The notes beneath the pieces were generated by a model. It was not told the DNA's origin. It did no database searches and worked only from the letters and a program-made list of their open reading frames with translations. From Prunella strophiata (Eukaryota > Chordata > Aves > Passeriformes > Prunellidae), in contig JAZBQD010000018.1 in NCBI GenBank assembly GCA_036583965.1, positions 14,362,867 to 14,426,866 on the forward strand: a DNA stretch of 64,000 nucleotides, given 5' to 3'. Every line of letters starts with the position of its first letter. Position 1 is the stretch's first letter. This document shows, in pieces, positions 12,416-25,300 of this stretch. Made by a program: the position numbers and the translations under genes.

Positions 12416-14846
12416 TTTGGTACAAAAAGGAGGATTTATGTTTTTACTGTACTGTTAAATAATTTGAGCGTATGCCATTTTTTTAACATACTTGCATAAT
12501 ATTCCTGTCTGGCATTTCATTATACAGAAGATTTGAGGTGAGTGAGAGAATGTTAAAATTGTGTATGAGAAGAGCATTTAAGAAACCTCACTCACTTGTT
12601 TGATTAACATTTAGCTGTCTGTGTTCTCTTCATATGCAATCAGGGCAACATTTAAGGAAATACTGTGTTCAAATATGCCATTTCATAGAGGAAAGACAAA
12701 GAGAGTTTGCCAGGGCAAAGGGCAAGGTCATCAATTTGTATTCACTGAATGTGACATATATTGCATAAAGAGGATTTGATCAAACCTTTTTAATGTACTT
12801 TCTTCAAGAGGTTGAAAGGAATACTGCTATAATTGTCTACATTGTATTGGCATAAGAAGGACAGATGGCTATTAGAGAGCTCTTCACAGTTTTCCTTTCA
12901 AAGGATTGCAAGTATATGATAAGTGATATCCTATAAGTACATTCATCTACAGAATTTCACTTTATCCAGATGCCTTAATGTAGAAATAATTGATACCATA
13001 ACTCATGTACTTGGGGTTGTTTGGATTAAATAAAACCAAACCAAAACAAAACAAAAAACAGCCCAACAAGTAATTGTTGTCCTTAGTTTTGAGACTAAAC
13101 ACATTTCAGGATGGGGATAAATAATCTTAACAGATGACCAAGTTCTTTATATCTTGTTGACTGCTGATGGTCATACAGTGTCAGAATGCACTTTTTGTTG
13201 TGTCTCATTCACAATGCCATTTTCAAAAACACTGTCACTTTGGGTTTTTTGTCTTGCATATACCCATTAACTGGATAGTTAGCTTTTCAGGCCACTTGGA
13301 ACAAGATTTTATGTTTGTACTAGTGAATTTTATTTTTCCTAGTTTTCCACACTTCGAGAGTGAATGCATTTGCATTTATTCTACCTGTGTCCTGGCTATC
13401 TGAAATTCTGCAGAATTTTGCAGTGCCTGAAAACCTTTCCCCATTGAACACCATTATTATTCCAGTGGGTACCAGATTTTGTTCTGCAATTTATTTTTAT
13501 CTGTCCTCTTTGTCCAAAAGAATAACTTCCATGTACAGGAGAATCTGATACATTTTGCTAGCAAGCCTGTAATACCAGAGTGCATCATTTGGGAAGAGCT
13601 TGGGGCTATTCTCCTAGAGCTTGGACTTCTTACACACCACCAGCAGTACATCCTGATTCATTGGGACACAGGGCAGGGCCAGGCTTTGTTCCCTCTGTAG
13701 CCTGGGAATGTTCACTCTGTGCCCTCTGTGGTTCTTGGCTGTGCTGAGGCCCTAATTGTTAACAGAGATGGCATCTCTGTTATCTCTCTGTTAGCTGAGA
13801 TAATCCACACTGAGCCAGCAGTCCTGGAGGGGGCAGCTGCAGATGTGGTCACTGGGGCTCCTGCTGTGGAGGTGTTTATTTCTACATTCTGAGAACTTCA
13901 GTGCAAAGGGAGATTCTGTGCCATTTTAGCTTTTTAGCATGTTTTTAGAACTCGCTGTTCCTTCACAGTCCTTTCGTGCTGTTACAGAGGTTTCTGCTGG
14001 ATCCATTATTCTTCAAAGCTTAATTAAATTGTACAGTGTAATTAATCTGCCTTCTTAATTTCTGAAATTCTCCTAGTCTGTAGGTAATAAAACAACAGGG
14101 AGGGATTCTGTGGCTGCTCAGTTGTATTATGAGTCTGGGGGGAAACAAAGTATATTCCTTTGATGAAAAAAACTTTATATTTTTTTGCAACCGTATTGCA
14201 GCAAACAAAATCTGCTCTACTGGAACTGATTGAATATTCCTTCTCTGTCAGTGGCCTAGAGCAAATAGTTACTGAGCACTGTATTTAAAGTTCAGATTAC
14301 TCTTATATGTCACCTTTCCTTGAAGTTCTCACACTCTCCAGCTCTGTATTTCCTAAATTACTTATAATTTTTGTATATGTAATGAAATTCAACAGGTTTA
14401 TCTTCTGTGAGCTTGTCTTGTTTTCTCTTCAACCCCTTTTACATGCATCCAGTTGTAAAATATTAGTTTTAAGGAAAGAGATGTCTGGAATGAGGGTTCT
14501 TCCATTAGATTTGACCAGAAGATTCTGCCATTTCTCCCATATGTTAGCTGTGCTTACCTGCTGCTACTTAAGGCATTGTGTTGAAATAGTAGGGCATTGG
14601 CATCTCAGTGTCTCACACATCAAGTGGAAAACAGGTAACTGAGTGCAAATCTTTGGAAATAAACAATATTACATGCAGGATAAAGGCACAGCTATAATAG
14701 TTTGATAGAGAGGGGCATCAGAAAAACTTGTATTGGTTTGCTGCTTGGTTAGGACTGTCACTCACTGAGATCACTGACTTCAGGAGACCTGTCTAAAGTT
14801 TGGCTTTTGGGTAAGGAACAGACAGGTTGAGCAAAGCCTTCTGTAT

Positions 14847-14928
14847 GTAACTGTCCTTTGTCCATTTATTCCTTGTAACATTCCACTGTAACTCTGCTTT
14901 GTCCATTTGTTCCTTTAACTATGTTCCT
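14847..14928. repeat. Two-copy imperfect tandem duplication (41 bp)
   Basis: Copies at 14847-14887 and 14888-14928 both open GTAACT and share TTTGTCCATTT.TTCCTT in register. Divergence is modest. A simple local duplication with no visible function. Confidence 0.6.
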
Positions 14929-17900
14929 TCTGATCATATCAGCCATGTGTCTTGATTTTGCAAACAAAACTTCTGTTCAAAACTGTATCTCTCAGCAGTC
15001 AAAAGCATGTAATCTCAATTGTAGCTTTAAAAAAAGGTCACATTATGCTTGTGTATATTGACAGGCTTTTCTCATAAGGTTAAAAATATGTGGGGGGTTT
15101 GTTTTGGGTTTTTAACATAGCTATTGATAGCAGAGGGGAATACAAATGTAGCAAAGAATAACTGAACAGGCTCTTTGAATCTGACTTCACAACAAACATC
15201 AAAGAAAAATGCACTGCCACCTGTTAACGTGGTATGAAAGGTTAGCAAGTGTGCATTGTTCTCTGCTAAATTGTTTTGCTCTATTAAATCAGAGTTAGCT
15301 AGTTGAGAGACAGTGTTATTTTAATAGGTGTCTCTTTTAATTGTATTCTAACATTCTTCTTGCTGTTGTTGGGCTGGGAGATGCTTTTCAGTTTTGTGCT
15401 CATTTAGTCTTTGTGAGGCACTGAGCAAGCTGAGATAATAGCTTTGTTTTGTTGGTTTTTTTTTTTTTTTTTTTTTTAATCCAGTAGTCACTAAAAAAAG
15501 AAAGATATAATTAAGGACAGTGCTTATAAAAGTCTGTGCTCACTATTTTGAGCATGTGCTTGCTAACAGAACTCGTAAATATCTTGTATGATCTGTGAGG
15601 GAGGGCAGGAAGCATGACCTATTTGAAATGCCTCAGGCCAACATAAAGTTTGTTTAGTCTGCACATTCTCTAGTTCCAATACAACTGTTTTTATTGATAT
15701 ATTTCCTTTGTTTCATTGTATTGTCAGCTCAATTTTCATAACTTTACGTTAGACATTAAAAGCCTGAAGGTGTGGAAGCTTTTCATTGGCTGGCTCTGAG
15801 TTCTGTATTACAAACCTGTGTGTAATTCTGAGATCTTTGCAGGATAAGGGACGAATGTCACTGATAGGGAGTGCCAGGCTCAGGAAAGATGGGCCAAGCC
15901 CATAGTATGACACCAGCAGAATGCTTTGATCCAGAATTACCAGGTATGGCAGGCAGAGAGCTGGGATGAAGGGCTGTCCAAGCATCAGAGTGGAGCTGTG
16001 GCTCCAGGGGCCCAAGGTTCAGGACAGGGGGAATCTTCTTTTCTGAAGAGTGGGCAGGACTGAAACTCCCTTTACTTCCTGACTCACAGGTGTCCAAACA
16101 CCTAAACTAGAGGTACTCTGTATTCCTGGTGTCTGCAGGCAGATATTCTGTCACAGCTGAGAGTTATTCACTTTGTACAGTTCAGACATCAATCAATGTG
16201 AACTCTCATGTGAAACTCTTCCCCTTTTCATTCCTCTGAACAAGGCAAGGTTGCATCAAGTTGCCTATCTGTACTTTCAGCATCCATGTGAAGTGGAATG
16301 TGTTTGCAAAGAGCACTGGGATAAAGACAAGCTGCTTTCTCTCTCCCTCCCTGCACCTGAAGTGCAGATGGATAAATTTCTAATGCAAACATGAGCTACA
16401 GAAGCCAAGAACAGCAGCTTCTCCTGAGCAGAATCTCAAGATAAGCTGGAAGATAAATGATTTCTTTCTGTGGCCACACTTGGCAGCACAGTAGAGATAG
16501 CAAATGACTTGAAGCATATGAAGAAAACACAGCTTTTGCTTACAAATATAAATTACTTTGTTCATGAAAAGGTATGAAAAGTAAAAACCTTAATTTACAT
16601 GGTGATTCAAGTTACATGAACAGGATAGTGAAGAGAAAAAGTGATGTTTATCTTATGTCTGCAAATCTCCTGTTGTTTTCCTCATTAGTCCCATGTAATT
16701 TTCAAGTAGCAACACACAAGTTGCATCCTGATTTGACCTTAGGAGCCTCGCTGTTCAGCTCAGTGGTTTCCCTGTAGAAACAGAAACTGACACTGCCTCG
16801 CTGGAATTTTCTTCAATCAATATAGTGTGGCACAGTACAAATTATGCAGCAAAATGGTATTAAAGAAAAGCTCATCTATTGATACAGTTGGCTAGAGAAA
16901 CAGATTTTTATTTAAGAGCTTTCAAAATATTTTTTACCAGTGTGATGGGACCCTGTGGAATGAATGGTGTATTTTTTACTTCTAGGATGCAGACATTCTT
17001 TTCAGCTGGTTTTAGCTGTGTAGAATTCCTTTGTATTACAGCTTGGGTAGTAAATAACTGTTATTGTACATCTCAAATATAGCTATATAACAGTATTTAT
17101 GCATATATTTCTGTAATTTTTAGAACAAACCCTCAGAGGTTATGTATTGTGTGAGTGCAAGTCTACAGCAGCCGAACTGTTAATTTGCCTGACTAGAAAT
17201 ATTAACCATACTATATCAAATAACTGCCAGGAACAATTCCCCACCATTCTCTGTGACTTCATTTTAATTGATTTTTTTTTTTAAACTTTCAGCTTCTGAG
17301 ATTTTGTTTACTCTGACAGAATGTTTATTAAATGTGTAAAAAGAAAATTGTTTTGTAAATTGTTTCTGAGAGTGCTTTTATCTTCCATAAATTGGTGGCT
17401 CATTCAACATTTTCCACCTACCTTTGTTTTCCACCCCTGTGCTCTGCCTCATTTGTTGCCTTATTGGATTTGGTGATTAAATACTGATCAGCTGCTGGTC
17501 TGATCAGCTGTGCATATTGCTGCCTTTTAAACATTGTTCATAAACACCCTGAGGACAGGGTGATAAACAGGGTGGGGGTGTTGAGTGGGACCATTTGATC
17601 TGTTTTACAAATGATGGGGAGCTCCACAATGAGCATTTGCAAAACTGGTCATTGAACACAGACCTCTGTGTTACAGCAGAAATTTGTGACACCCAACTGT
17701 CCAAAAGGGCTCTCAGCTGGGAGATTTGCACTGCAGAGGTGTAGTTTGTGTTCAGGCCTCTGATGCTAAACAGAGAATTGATAATGCTTTTATTAGGGTT
17801 TTTTTCTGTCTTGTTCTCTTTTCTTTTTCCTTTGAGATATTTTATTTTCAGTGATAATATTGTACAGTCTGTCATGCATTGCTGTGGCAAGTCCATGAAG

Positions 17901-18772
17901 GAACATGGAATTTACATATGAATCTAAATGATTATTTTCTCTTTGAAAAACAGAGATGGCATATGCAAGTGCTACCTCTGAACAAAAAGAACAAATCAGG
18001 ACAGTAAAGGAAATTGTGTAAGGATTTAGACTGTACTTCAGTTGAAATATCAGACTATTTGCTGGGAGATAATATTTTATTTCCACTTGAAACAAGGATT
18101 TCTGAGTAACCAAGTTCTATGAAATCACTGGAAGTGTAGCAGGAACAAAAAACATGTTAAAAGCTGGTATTTTGCACAGTGAATTCATACCTTTTGGTAG
18201 ATCTCTTCCAAGGGCAATTTAAATCCCTTTGTTGCTGGCTTGGGTACAGTAATGCTGGTCTGTTAACACTAAGTTCTTTTGCTGTCAAGATTTCAATACA
18301 CTGATTTTTTTGCACATATTTACAGTATGTGTGATAATGAATATTATTTCAGGAATACAGTTGTCTGTTGAAGCACACAGTTAGCTTTTTGTATGCTTTG
18401 TAAGGTCATGATAGGTACTTTTCAAACTTTTCGAAGTACCTAATTTGGTTTCAATGCGAGTTTCATTTCTAAGCTCCTTATTCTATTTTTGTTTGTTTGT
18501 TTTAAATGTTTTTAGGCACCTCTGTCTGTTTTTAGTGAATTGGGAAGCTTCAAGAAATCCAGTTGGTGAGAGTTATGCATTTAAGCCACTTAGTAACCTA
18601 AGGAGCAAGGTGTAGTCATGATGAGCATAATTTCACTTCATTTTGAAGTGCTTGGATCTGTTGCAGATGCTTGAAGGCATTGCCTGGCTCTTGCTTCCAG
18701 CTGCTGATGAGTTGGGGTTTTTTTATTGTTTCTGTAATGTAAGATCAGGATTCTGAAATGTGATATCCAGTC

Positions 18773-18856
18773 ATTGGTAAATGACCTGCTTTTTATTTAC
18801 CAAAAATTTACCAAACCCAAAATTTACCAGATTTTGGTAAATGGCATGCTTATCAC
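18773..18856. repeat. Cluster of GGTAAAT / ATTTACC inverted and direct repeats
   Basis: GGTAAATG followed by TGCTT occurs twice about 60 bases apart. Between them are three ATTTACC copies in the opposite sense. The arrangement can fold into alternative hairpins. Function and origin are unknown. Confidence 0.5.
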
Positions 18857-19315
18857 TATGTGTAGAAAGTAAACACAGAGCTGCTGTTCTCAGTCAGGAT
18901 GGCAGCAGCTGTGGGCATGCAGAATGGAGGAGTATTAGGCACCTCTGGCATTTTACTGACATGTTACATAGCAGCTGCAGACTTGTTCACACTTAGATGA
19001 TGAGATTTTATTAAATATCACTTCAGATTCAGAAAACTCAATTCTGCTCTGGCAGCACCGTGAGCACTGGAACAGTTATGGCTCTACCATTTGCTCGTCT
19101 TTGGTAATGTTGTTATTTTCTTTCTTTTTCTTATTTTGGTGGGGTTTTTTTGTTTATTTGTTTGTTTTTAGACTTTACTCATGCTATGATGTTTAAAAAA
19201 TGCAAAAATTCTAGGGAACTCTAGGCTCATCTTGCCTATTGTCCTATCTGGCTGCTCTTTCTGACCCAGGCAGAACAGGTAGATTCAAACAAGCACATGA
19301 AAACTTCATAACTTC

Positions 19316-19360
19316 AACTTGACAGTAGGTCTTTTCTAACCTAAAAGGTTCTGTGATAAC
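19316..19360 (+). mobile_element. Possible CR1 3' end scrap
   Basis: ACTTGACAGTAGGTCTTTTC followed by TAACCTAAAAGG and TTCTGTGATAA resembles the CR1 3' terminus. Only about 45 bases can be aligned by eye, so this is tentative. Confidence 0.35.
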
Positions 19361-22300
19361 AGAGTTTTTCTGTGTGCTGTGGGGAGAACCATTTACGCCT
19401 TCTAACTTCAGAGCCCAAGTTAGATCTCTCATGGGCTTTAAATACAGAACCTTCCTAACCTATGTGCTTAAATTATGTTAAGGGGTCAAATATCTTCCTC
19501 ACCAACACATGTGTTTAATAGAGTAGGTTCTACCATAGCATAAATTGATACTTTCTTATTTTACACATGTTATTATAGGTGTAGAAATAGGCTCAAATTA
19601 TTTGGGTTTTTTTCTATATTTTGAGCAGCTTTTCAGATTTTTTTGCATCCTAATTTCTCAGCACAATTGTATTTGATAGTTATATCCTGAAAATTACTTC
19701 CTCCTTTTTTTTGTTTGACTGGTAAAAATGCCAGCCAAGGGAACCACAACAAACATGTTTGTATAGCAACTGGTAAAAGTTGAATTGAGTGGGGTTTGTG
19801 TCATCAGCTGTCAGGGCTGGAGAAGATGAGTAGTTAACTGAGTAAGTAAAGTGTAACATTACCACTGACGGAACATTTCTTACCATTAAGCCTTCAAACT
19901 CTTATTCAGCTGTCAACACATGGGCACTTTCTGGAGCCAAATTCTCTCACGCTGTGCACTGCCTGCAGCTCGCCTGGAGCTCAACTTTGACTAAAAGTGT
20001 TGATTTCGCTCCTTTTAGCCTTGTTCCCATTTAACGCTAAAACCTGCTTAGAGTCTGCCTTTTATTCTGCAAAGTACACATGGATGTATCATCCCTCACA
20101 CACTTCTGATGTGGAGTTAAGGCACTCAAAAGATATGCTAGTAATCTTAATGAATAATTGATTAGAGAGGAGTCTGGCAGTGTTAATTGTGAGGTGCAGC
20201 TGAGTGAATGCCAAAACAAAAGCTTCTCTAAATGTTTCCGAAAACCTTGTAAAGTCTTTAGCATTGAGCAACAGGGTCAGTGCACTGAAGTGGAATTTAA
20301 AGGAGGTTCTTGAATGTAATGGATTTTGACTTCCCTTTGTCATGTGCCTCAGTGCATCATTGATTGATCACTCATTTGTTAAATCAGCTGTATTTTTTGC
20401 CATTTGTCAGGGCATAGACACTTACTGCAGCCTCTTTCCTTCTAAACACGAGTTTTTTGTCTTAATAAATCACAGGTGTAAATTAGTTTTATCTAAGGTG
20501 ATCAATTTTTCAAGCAGAAAGGTAAGTGAAGATGGTCACAGAGAAACATATTGTGAGCTTTTATTTTCTTAACTATTGGGAGGAAAGGGAAAGATCAAGG
20601 ATATATTTTAGCTGAGGCATTGATAATTCATGTCTTTAAATTCAGCTTCCAGCAAAATACTCAGAAATGATTTTATTTGGAAAGCTCTAAATTGTGTGCA
20701 CTGAAAGAGTAGTTCAAGGTAGCCAGTGTTGAGTCAGTTGTTTGAGAAATGAGCAAAGGAAACGTCAGGGTTAAGGAACAATCAGTGTCCTGTGTGTTTG
20801 CAGCAATGAGAGATGCTCTCTGATTAGTGGAAAGGCTAATTACCTGGAGTATGCAGGACCACTGTAGGTGCTGTGCATACCTGATTAGAGTTCTGACAGC
20901 AGGGCAGAAGAAAGAAGACCTTGAGAATGTGCCAAAAATACCCCTTTATGTAAGCAGATGCTATTACCCTTGGAAGAGAATAGTCACTTACCCAGAATGG
21001 TTATTGCTGCTAATTATAAGAATTCTGTGGATGGGCCATCAACTTCTGAGAAATGTACTCTTATGGTATTTAATACAGCATTTACTTGTCAAATCTGGAA
21101 ATGTTCATCTTGATAATCATTGCTTGCTGGATAAATTACCAAAGCAGATTTATTTGCCAGTTGTCTGAGTGAGTTGCCAGTAGTTGTGAGGGACTGAAGA
21201 CAAGGCTAATGTTGGGAGTTTTTTCAATGTTGATACTAGTAATGGAGTTAGAAGGTGTTTCTTGGTCTCATGATTAAGAGTTATTGAAAAAACATATATT
21301 ACAAAAAATACAGAGAGCCTCTATCCTGCTGGTATAGACTTATATGTTAGGTACTAGGAAGTCAGCTCTTTGAAGGGTTATAGTTTTAATTTTGGAAAAG
21401 ATTTTGAGGAGAGGCAGAAAGGAGCAGAAAAGAATGAGCCTCAAGAAGGCTAGGGAAGGGAAAAGTCAGTCATGTTGACAGAAGAATTTGAAGCTTCTCA
21501 TTAGCATAGAGTTTAGCAGTGTTACTACCTAGATGTAATTAGAGTGAGGAAGGGTGGAGAAAAAAATCCTCAGCTCTGACAACACCTCTTTTAAAAAACA
21601 AGCCCTCCTGCTAGGGACAGAATGCCTCATTTCTCTGGGAGGAGCTGTAGCTGCTCAGCAGCATGGTCAGGCTTGGGTCCCTCATGAGCAGCACTGTAAA
21701 TTTACCACAGGGTAAATTTAGATGTAGATTTGCTGGTGAGTAGAATGACAGTGTATTTTCAGTGAATCATGCTAAGCAATGAAATGATGACTGTGATTTG
21801 GTAGTGGTGTTATGTTTTGTTTTGCTGGCAAGTGCACTCAGCGATGCTGCTAATGCTGCAGAGGTTGTTTCCCCCCCAGCAGAGCCCCTTGCTCCTAGAG
21901 CCACTCTGCAGGTAGCTCAAGCAGCTGTTTTCACTTTTGTTACTGTCAGGCACTGGGGACAGTTTCCTTTCTTCTCTCTCTGGCTCCCTAGGCTCTATCA
22001 AAAGTGTGAATCTGAAACAAAAAAAAGCTTCAGTCCACATCTTTGCTCAGCCTTTACATGTACATTTTCCTGTTTTGAGTTCTTTTAAACTGCAGCTATC
22101 AGAAAGAATAAAATAGTGCATCACCTAGTAGAGTATTGAAGTGATCATCCAAGCAATTTTCTTCTCCCTGAAGCCAGACAGCCAAAGCTTTTTATTACTG
22201 ACTGACTGAACTTCCTGTGTCTGTCTGTCTAGGTTGCTAGGCCACCTCGTTGTCATGATTTGTGATGTTAGAGGCTTTTGATTGTAGGCAAACCAGAAAT

Positions 22301-25300
22301 GCTAATTTAAGTATAATATTTACATTTGGAAACCCCTCTTACATAAGTTATATAAGAAAATAACTCAGCAGTTTAGTCTTTTGTGTGTGTGCATGTAAAG
22401 CTCTAGTAGGCTTCTGGCAAGCAATCTTTCAACTCTTTACTTCATGTACCTTCTCAGTAAAACTGTATGGCTTTAAAAAAAAAAAAAAAAGTATCTTTAG
22501 ATAAAAAAAAACAACTAGATAGTTTGCAGCTTGGGAATGAACATTCCAAGTTAATATTACTTTTAGCCTTACAGGATGGTTATTTTGGTTCTCTGTATGA
22601 GGTAGCCTGATATCCCTTTTGTCTGATTCAGAAATGAGTGGGATGATGGCATTGTGGCCTTTTTTGTGATAGGGCCTTGATTTGCCCATTGAGGTGTTGT
22701 GTCAGCCTGTATTATGTGCATTTGCATTACCTGAAACTGCTTTGGAAAAGAAATTAAATAGTTGTGTGTAATTGAAAATAACCAAACCAGTTATTTTTGG
22801 CTTTGTCGCTTGTGTGAGAGTATACAGTAAGACTTCAGTACAAAAAAAACCCCATGAAATTGTGGCTTTTTCACATGGAAATGACACTTGAAATGAAAAG
22901 GGCTGACAATAAACTGGTAGGGAATGAACTGGTGGGTATGGATCTGTTCTCTGAAGATGCTTTTCACACCTAGGCAGACAGGAGGTATGTTTCTCATTTT
23001 CAATCAAAAACAACATTTAACACCTAGATGAGGCTGTTTAACTCTGCCATGTTATGGGTATTGAAACTGCCCTGAAATAGGTGACTATCAGTTATTATCA
23101 GGTAATATTGAGCTGAGTGATGAGCTGGTTTTGTGATTTTCACTAGTGGTAAATGGCAATGATGTGTAATGTGTGTTTAGGTTGCATATCACTGATTTAT
23201 GTTAGATCACTGAGCCAAACAGAGCATCTGAGAACTGCTTTGAAAATTGTGTCAGTTATTTATCTTAGTATGAGTTAGATCTTGCTGCTCTCCCTGCAAT
23301 TCCCCTGTCCAGAGGAGGGCTGGGTAGCAAGTGATTCAGTTCAGTGTCATACAACTCCTGTGGAGAAGTCCAGTCTGCCACCCACCAGGTGAAACGGTTC
23401 ATGGAAAGTTTTAGGCACACAAAATGGGCACAAGCAAATCTCTTGTTGCTTAAAAAGTCCTAGAAACCCTCACTAAAACTCAGAGGCCTTAGGGATATGT
23501 TTTGTCCCTTCAGCTGATGAGGCTCTGTGAATGTGTGTGGCATGTCATTTAACTGAGTAATTACAAGGAATTCCACTTTATAAAAGAATATATTCTGCAT
23601 CTAGAGGACTGAGGGCTTTTGTAAATTACACAAATGGTCTGATCCCATACTGAGAACTTCCAGCCTTGGCAGTGGTTCTTTGGGAAGAGCTGAGGCAAAC
23701 CCTGAGAAGGAGTCACAAAGGAGCCACCTCTGGAGCTGTGGTTCCCTGAGGACAAAGTCGACTGAAGACTCTTGCTCAGAGAAGAGGAAGGTAGAAATCT
23801 TGGATAACATCTTTTAGTTGCTCTCTTGTTTTACCTCCTGTAAAGTAGAAACACCTTCCAAGTTAGCACTGTCTTGCCATTTGAGCTCATAAGAGCTGAA
23901 ATCAAAAAAAGCCTTTACTGTGGGGGCTGTGAGGGAAATATTTTCTCTTCCTTTGGTTCCAGTCTCACACACCAGCTCCCTTCCCTGCCTAGACAGTCTC
24001 TGCTAGACTTAGGACTGTTTTGTTTTCAGAAACAATTTTCCCCCTCTGGAAATACTCTGTTATGTTACTGAATCAAAGACCCACATTTCAGGGCAAATGA
24101 TTTAAATGTAAAACCAGTATTCAAATCAGAGAGGGGAAAAGCAGCCTCCTTCTGATGGCAAGCTGGAGTGGCACAACCCATACAGGAAATGGAAGTACAA
24201 AGCCAAGTTTTGTTTGCTGCCCTCTTCCTTTTTTTTTTTTTTTTTTTTTTTTTCTTTTCATTTCCTGTTTGTTTCCTTGTTTTGCTTTTTGTTGCTGTTG
24301 TGGTTTTTAAAAGCAGTTCTTTAGGATGGTTCTGAGTGACTTTTTTACCTTTCCACTGTCACTTGAGCAGTAGTGTGATACTGAAACAAGGCACTGGTCT
24401 TTTCTTGAATGTGAGATCAGAATCTAGTGAAAAACACACCAAAAAATGTTTGAAGCAGATGGATTAAAAAAAAAAAAAAATCACAATATGCTCCAAGGGT
24501 CATATGGGATTGATAACAAGAATGAGGTTTTGGCCCATTCTGCCACATATGAGAACCACCCCCCACCCTGCATTTTCTTGTTGCAGATGTGCATATTCAG
24601 CACATTAAAATGTGTGCTAAGTGGATTGTGTGTTCCACGGGGATATTCAAAACAAGGCAGAAGTTTTGTGCTGCCAAAGCTGTGCTTGGGCAGTAGGCTG
24701 GAGGAGGGGGTCTGAGCACTCACCAAACCACAAAAAGATGTCACTAGGAGAAAAGAACTTTATACTGACTGTATAGAATATGCAAACTGAAATATATTTA
24801 GTGTAGCCATGCTGAAGTGCATTTGGAATTAGAATTGAGAAGCAAGCTTTTTCTGTTATGAAATAATTTTGGAATTCTTTATGTAGGATGAAGTTTCTTT
24901 TGTAAGTAAATTATCTCAATTTAATCAGTTTAAACAGAATCACATTTCTGTGATTTGGGGGTTTTTTAACCTTAGTATGCTGGAGTGTGTACTTATGATT
25001 TTGAGGCAGTTATTTTATTATGTGCCACAGAAAGGTGGTTTATGGTCCTTTTTCCTTATTCACAGTCATTAATAACATATTCAACCCATGAACGAATGTT
25101 CAGCGATTTATGCCCACTTGAGCTCAGCTGAACACTGTAATATCCCACTCTAGCCATTAAAAACAGTTATCACAAGATAATGTTAGGTCAGAATGCAGAG
25201 CAGCCTGGTTAAATTGTGTTATTGATTGCTGCTTTCTGAAGATTTTCCTCAGTTGTGTTTAAACCATGTGCTTTTTCTTGTTATTGCCTTCTAGAAAAGT

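Noticed and set aside
21798..22088. 96-codon + strand frame rich in Ala at its start
   Set aside because: No domain, no splice-site fit with the host gene and no upstream promoter or RNA evidence.
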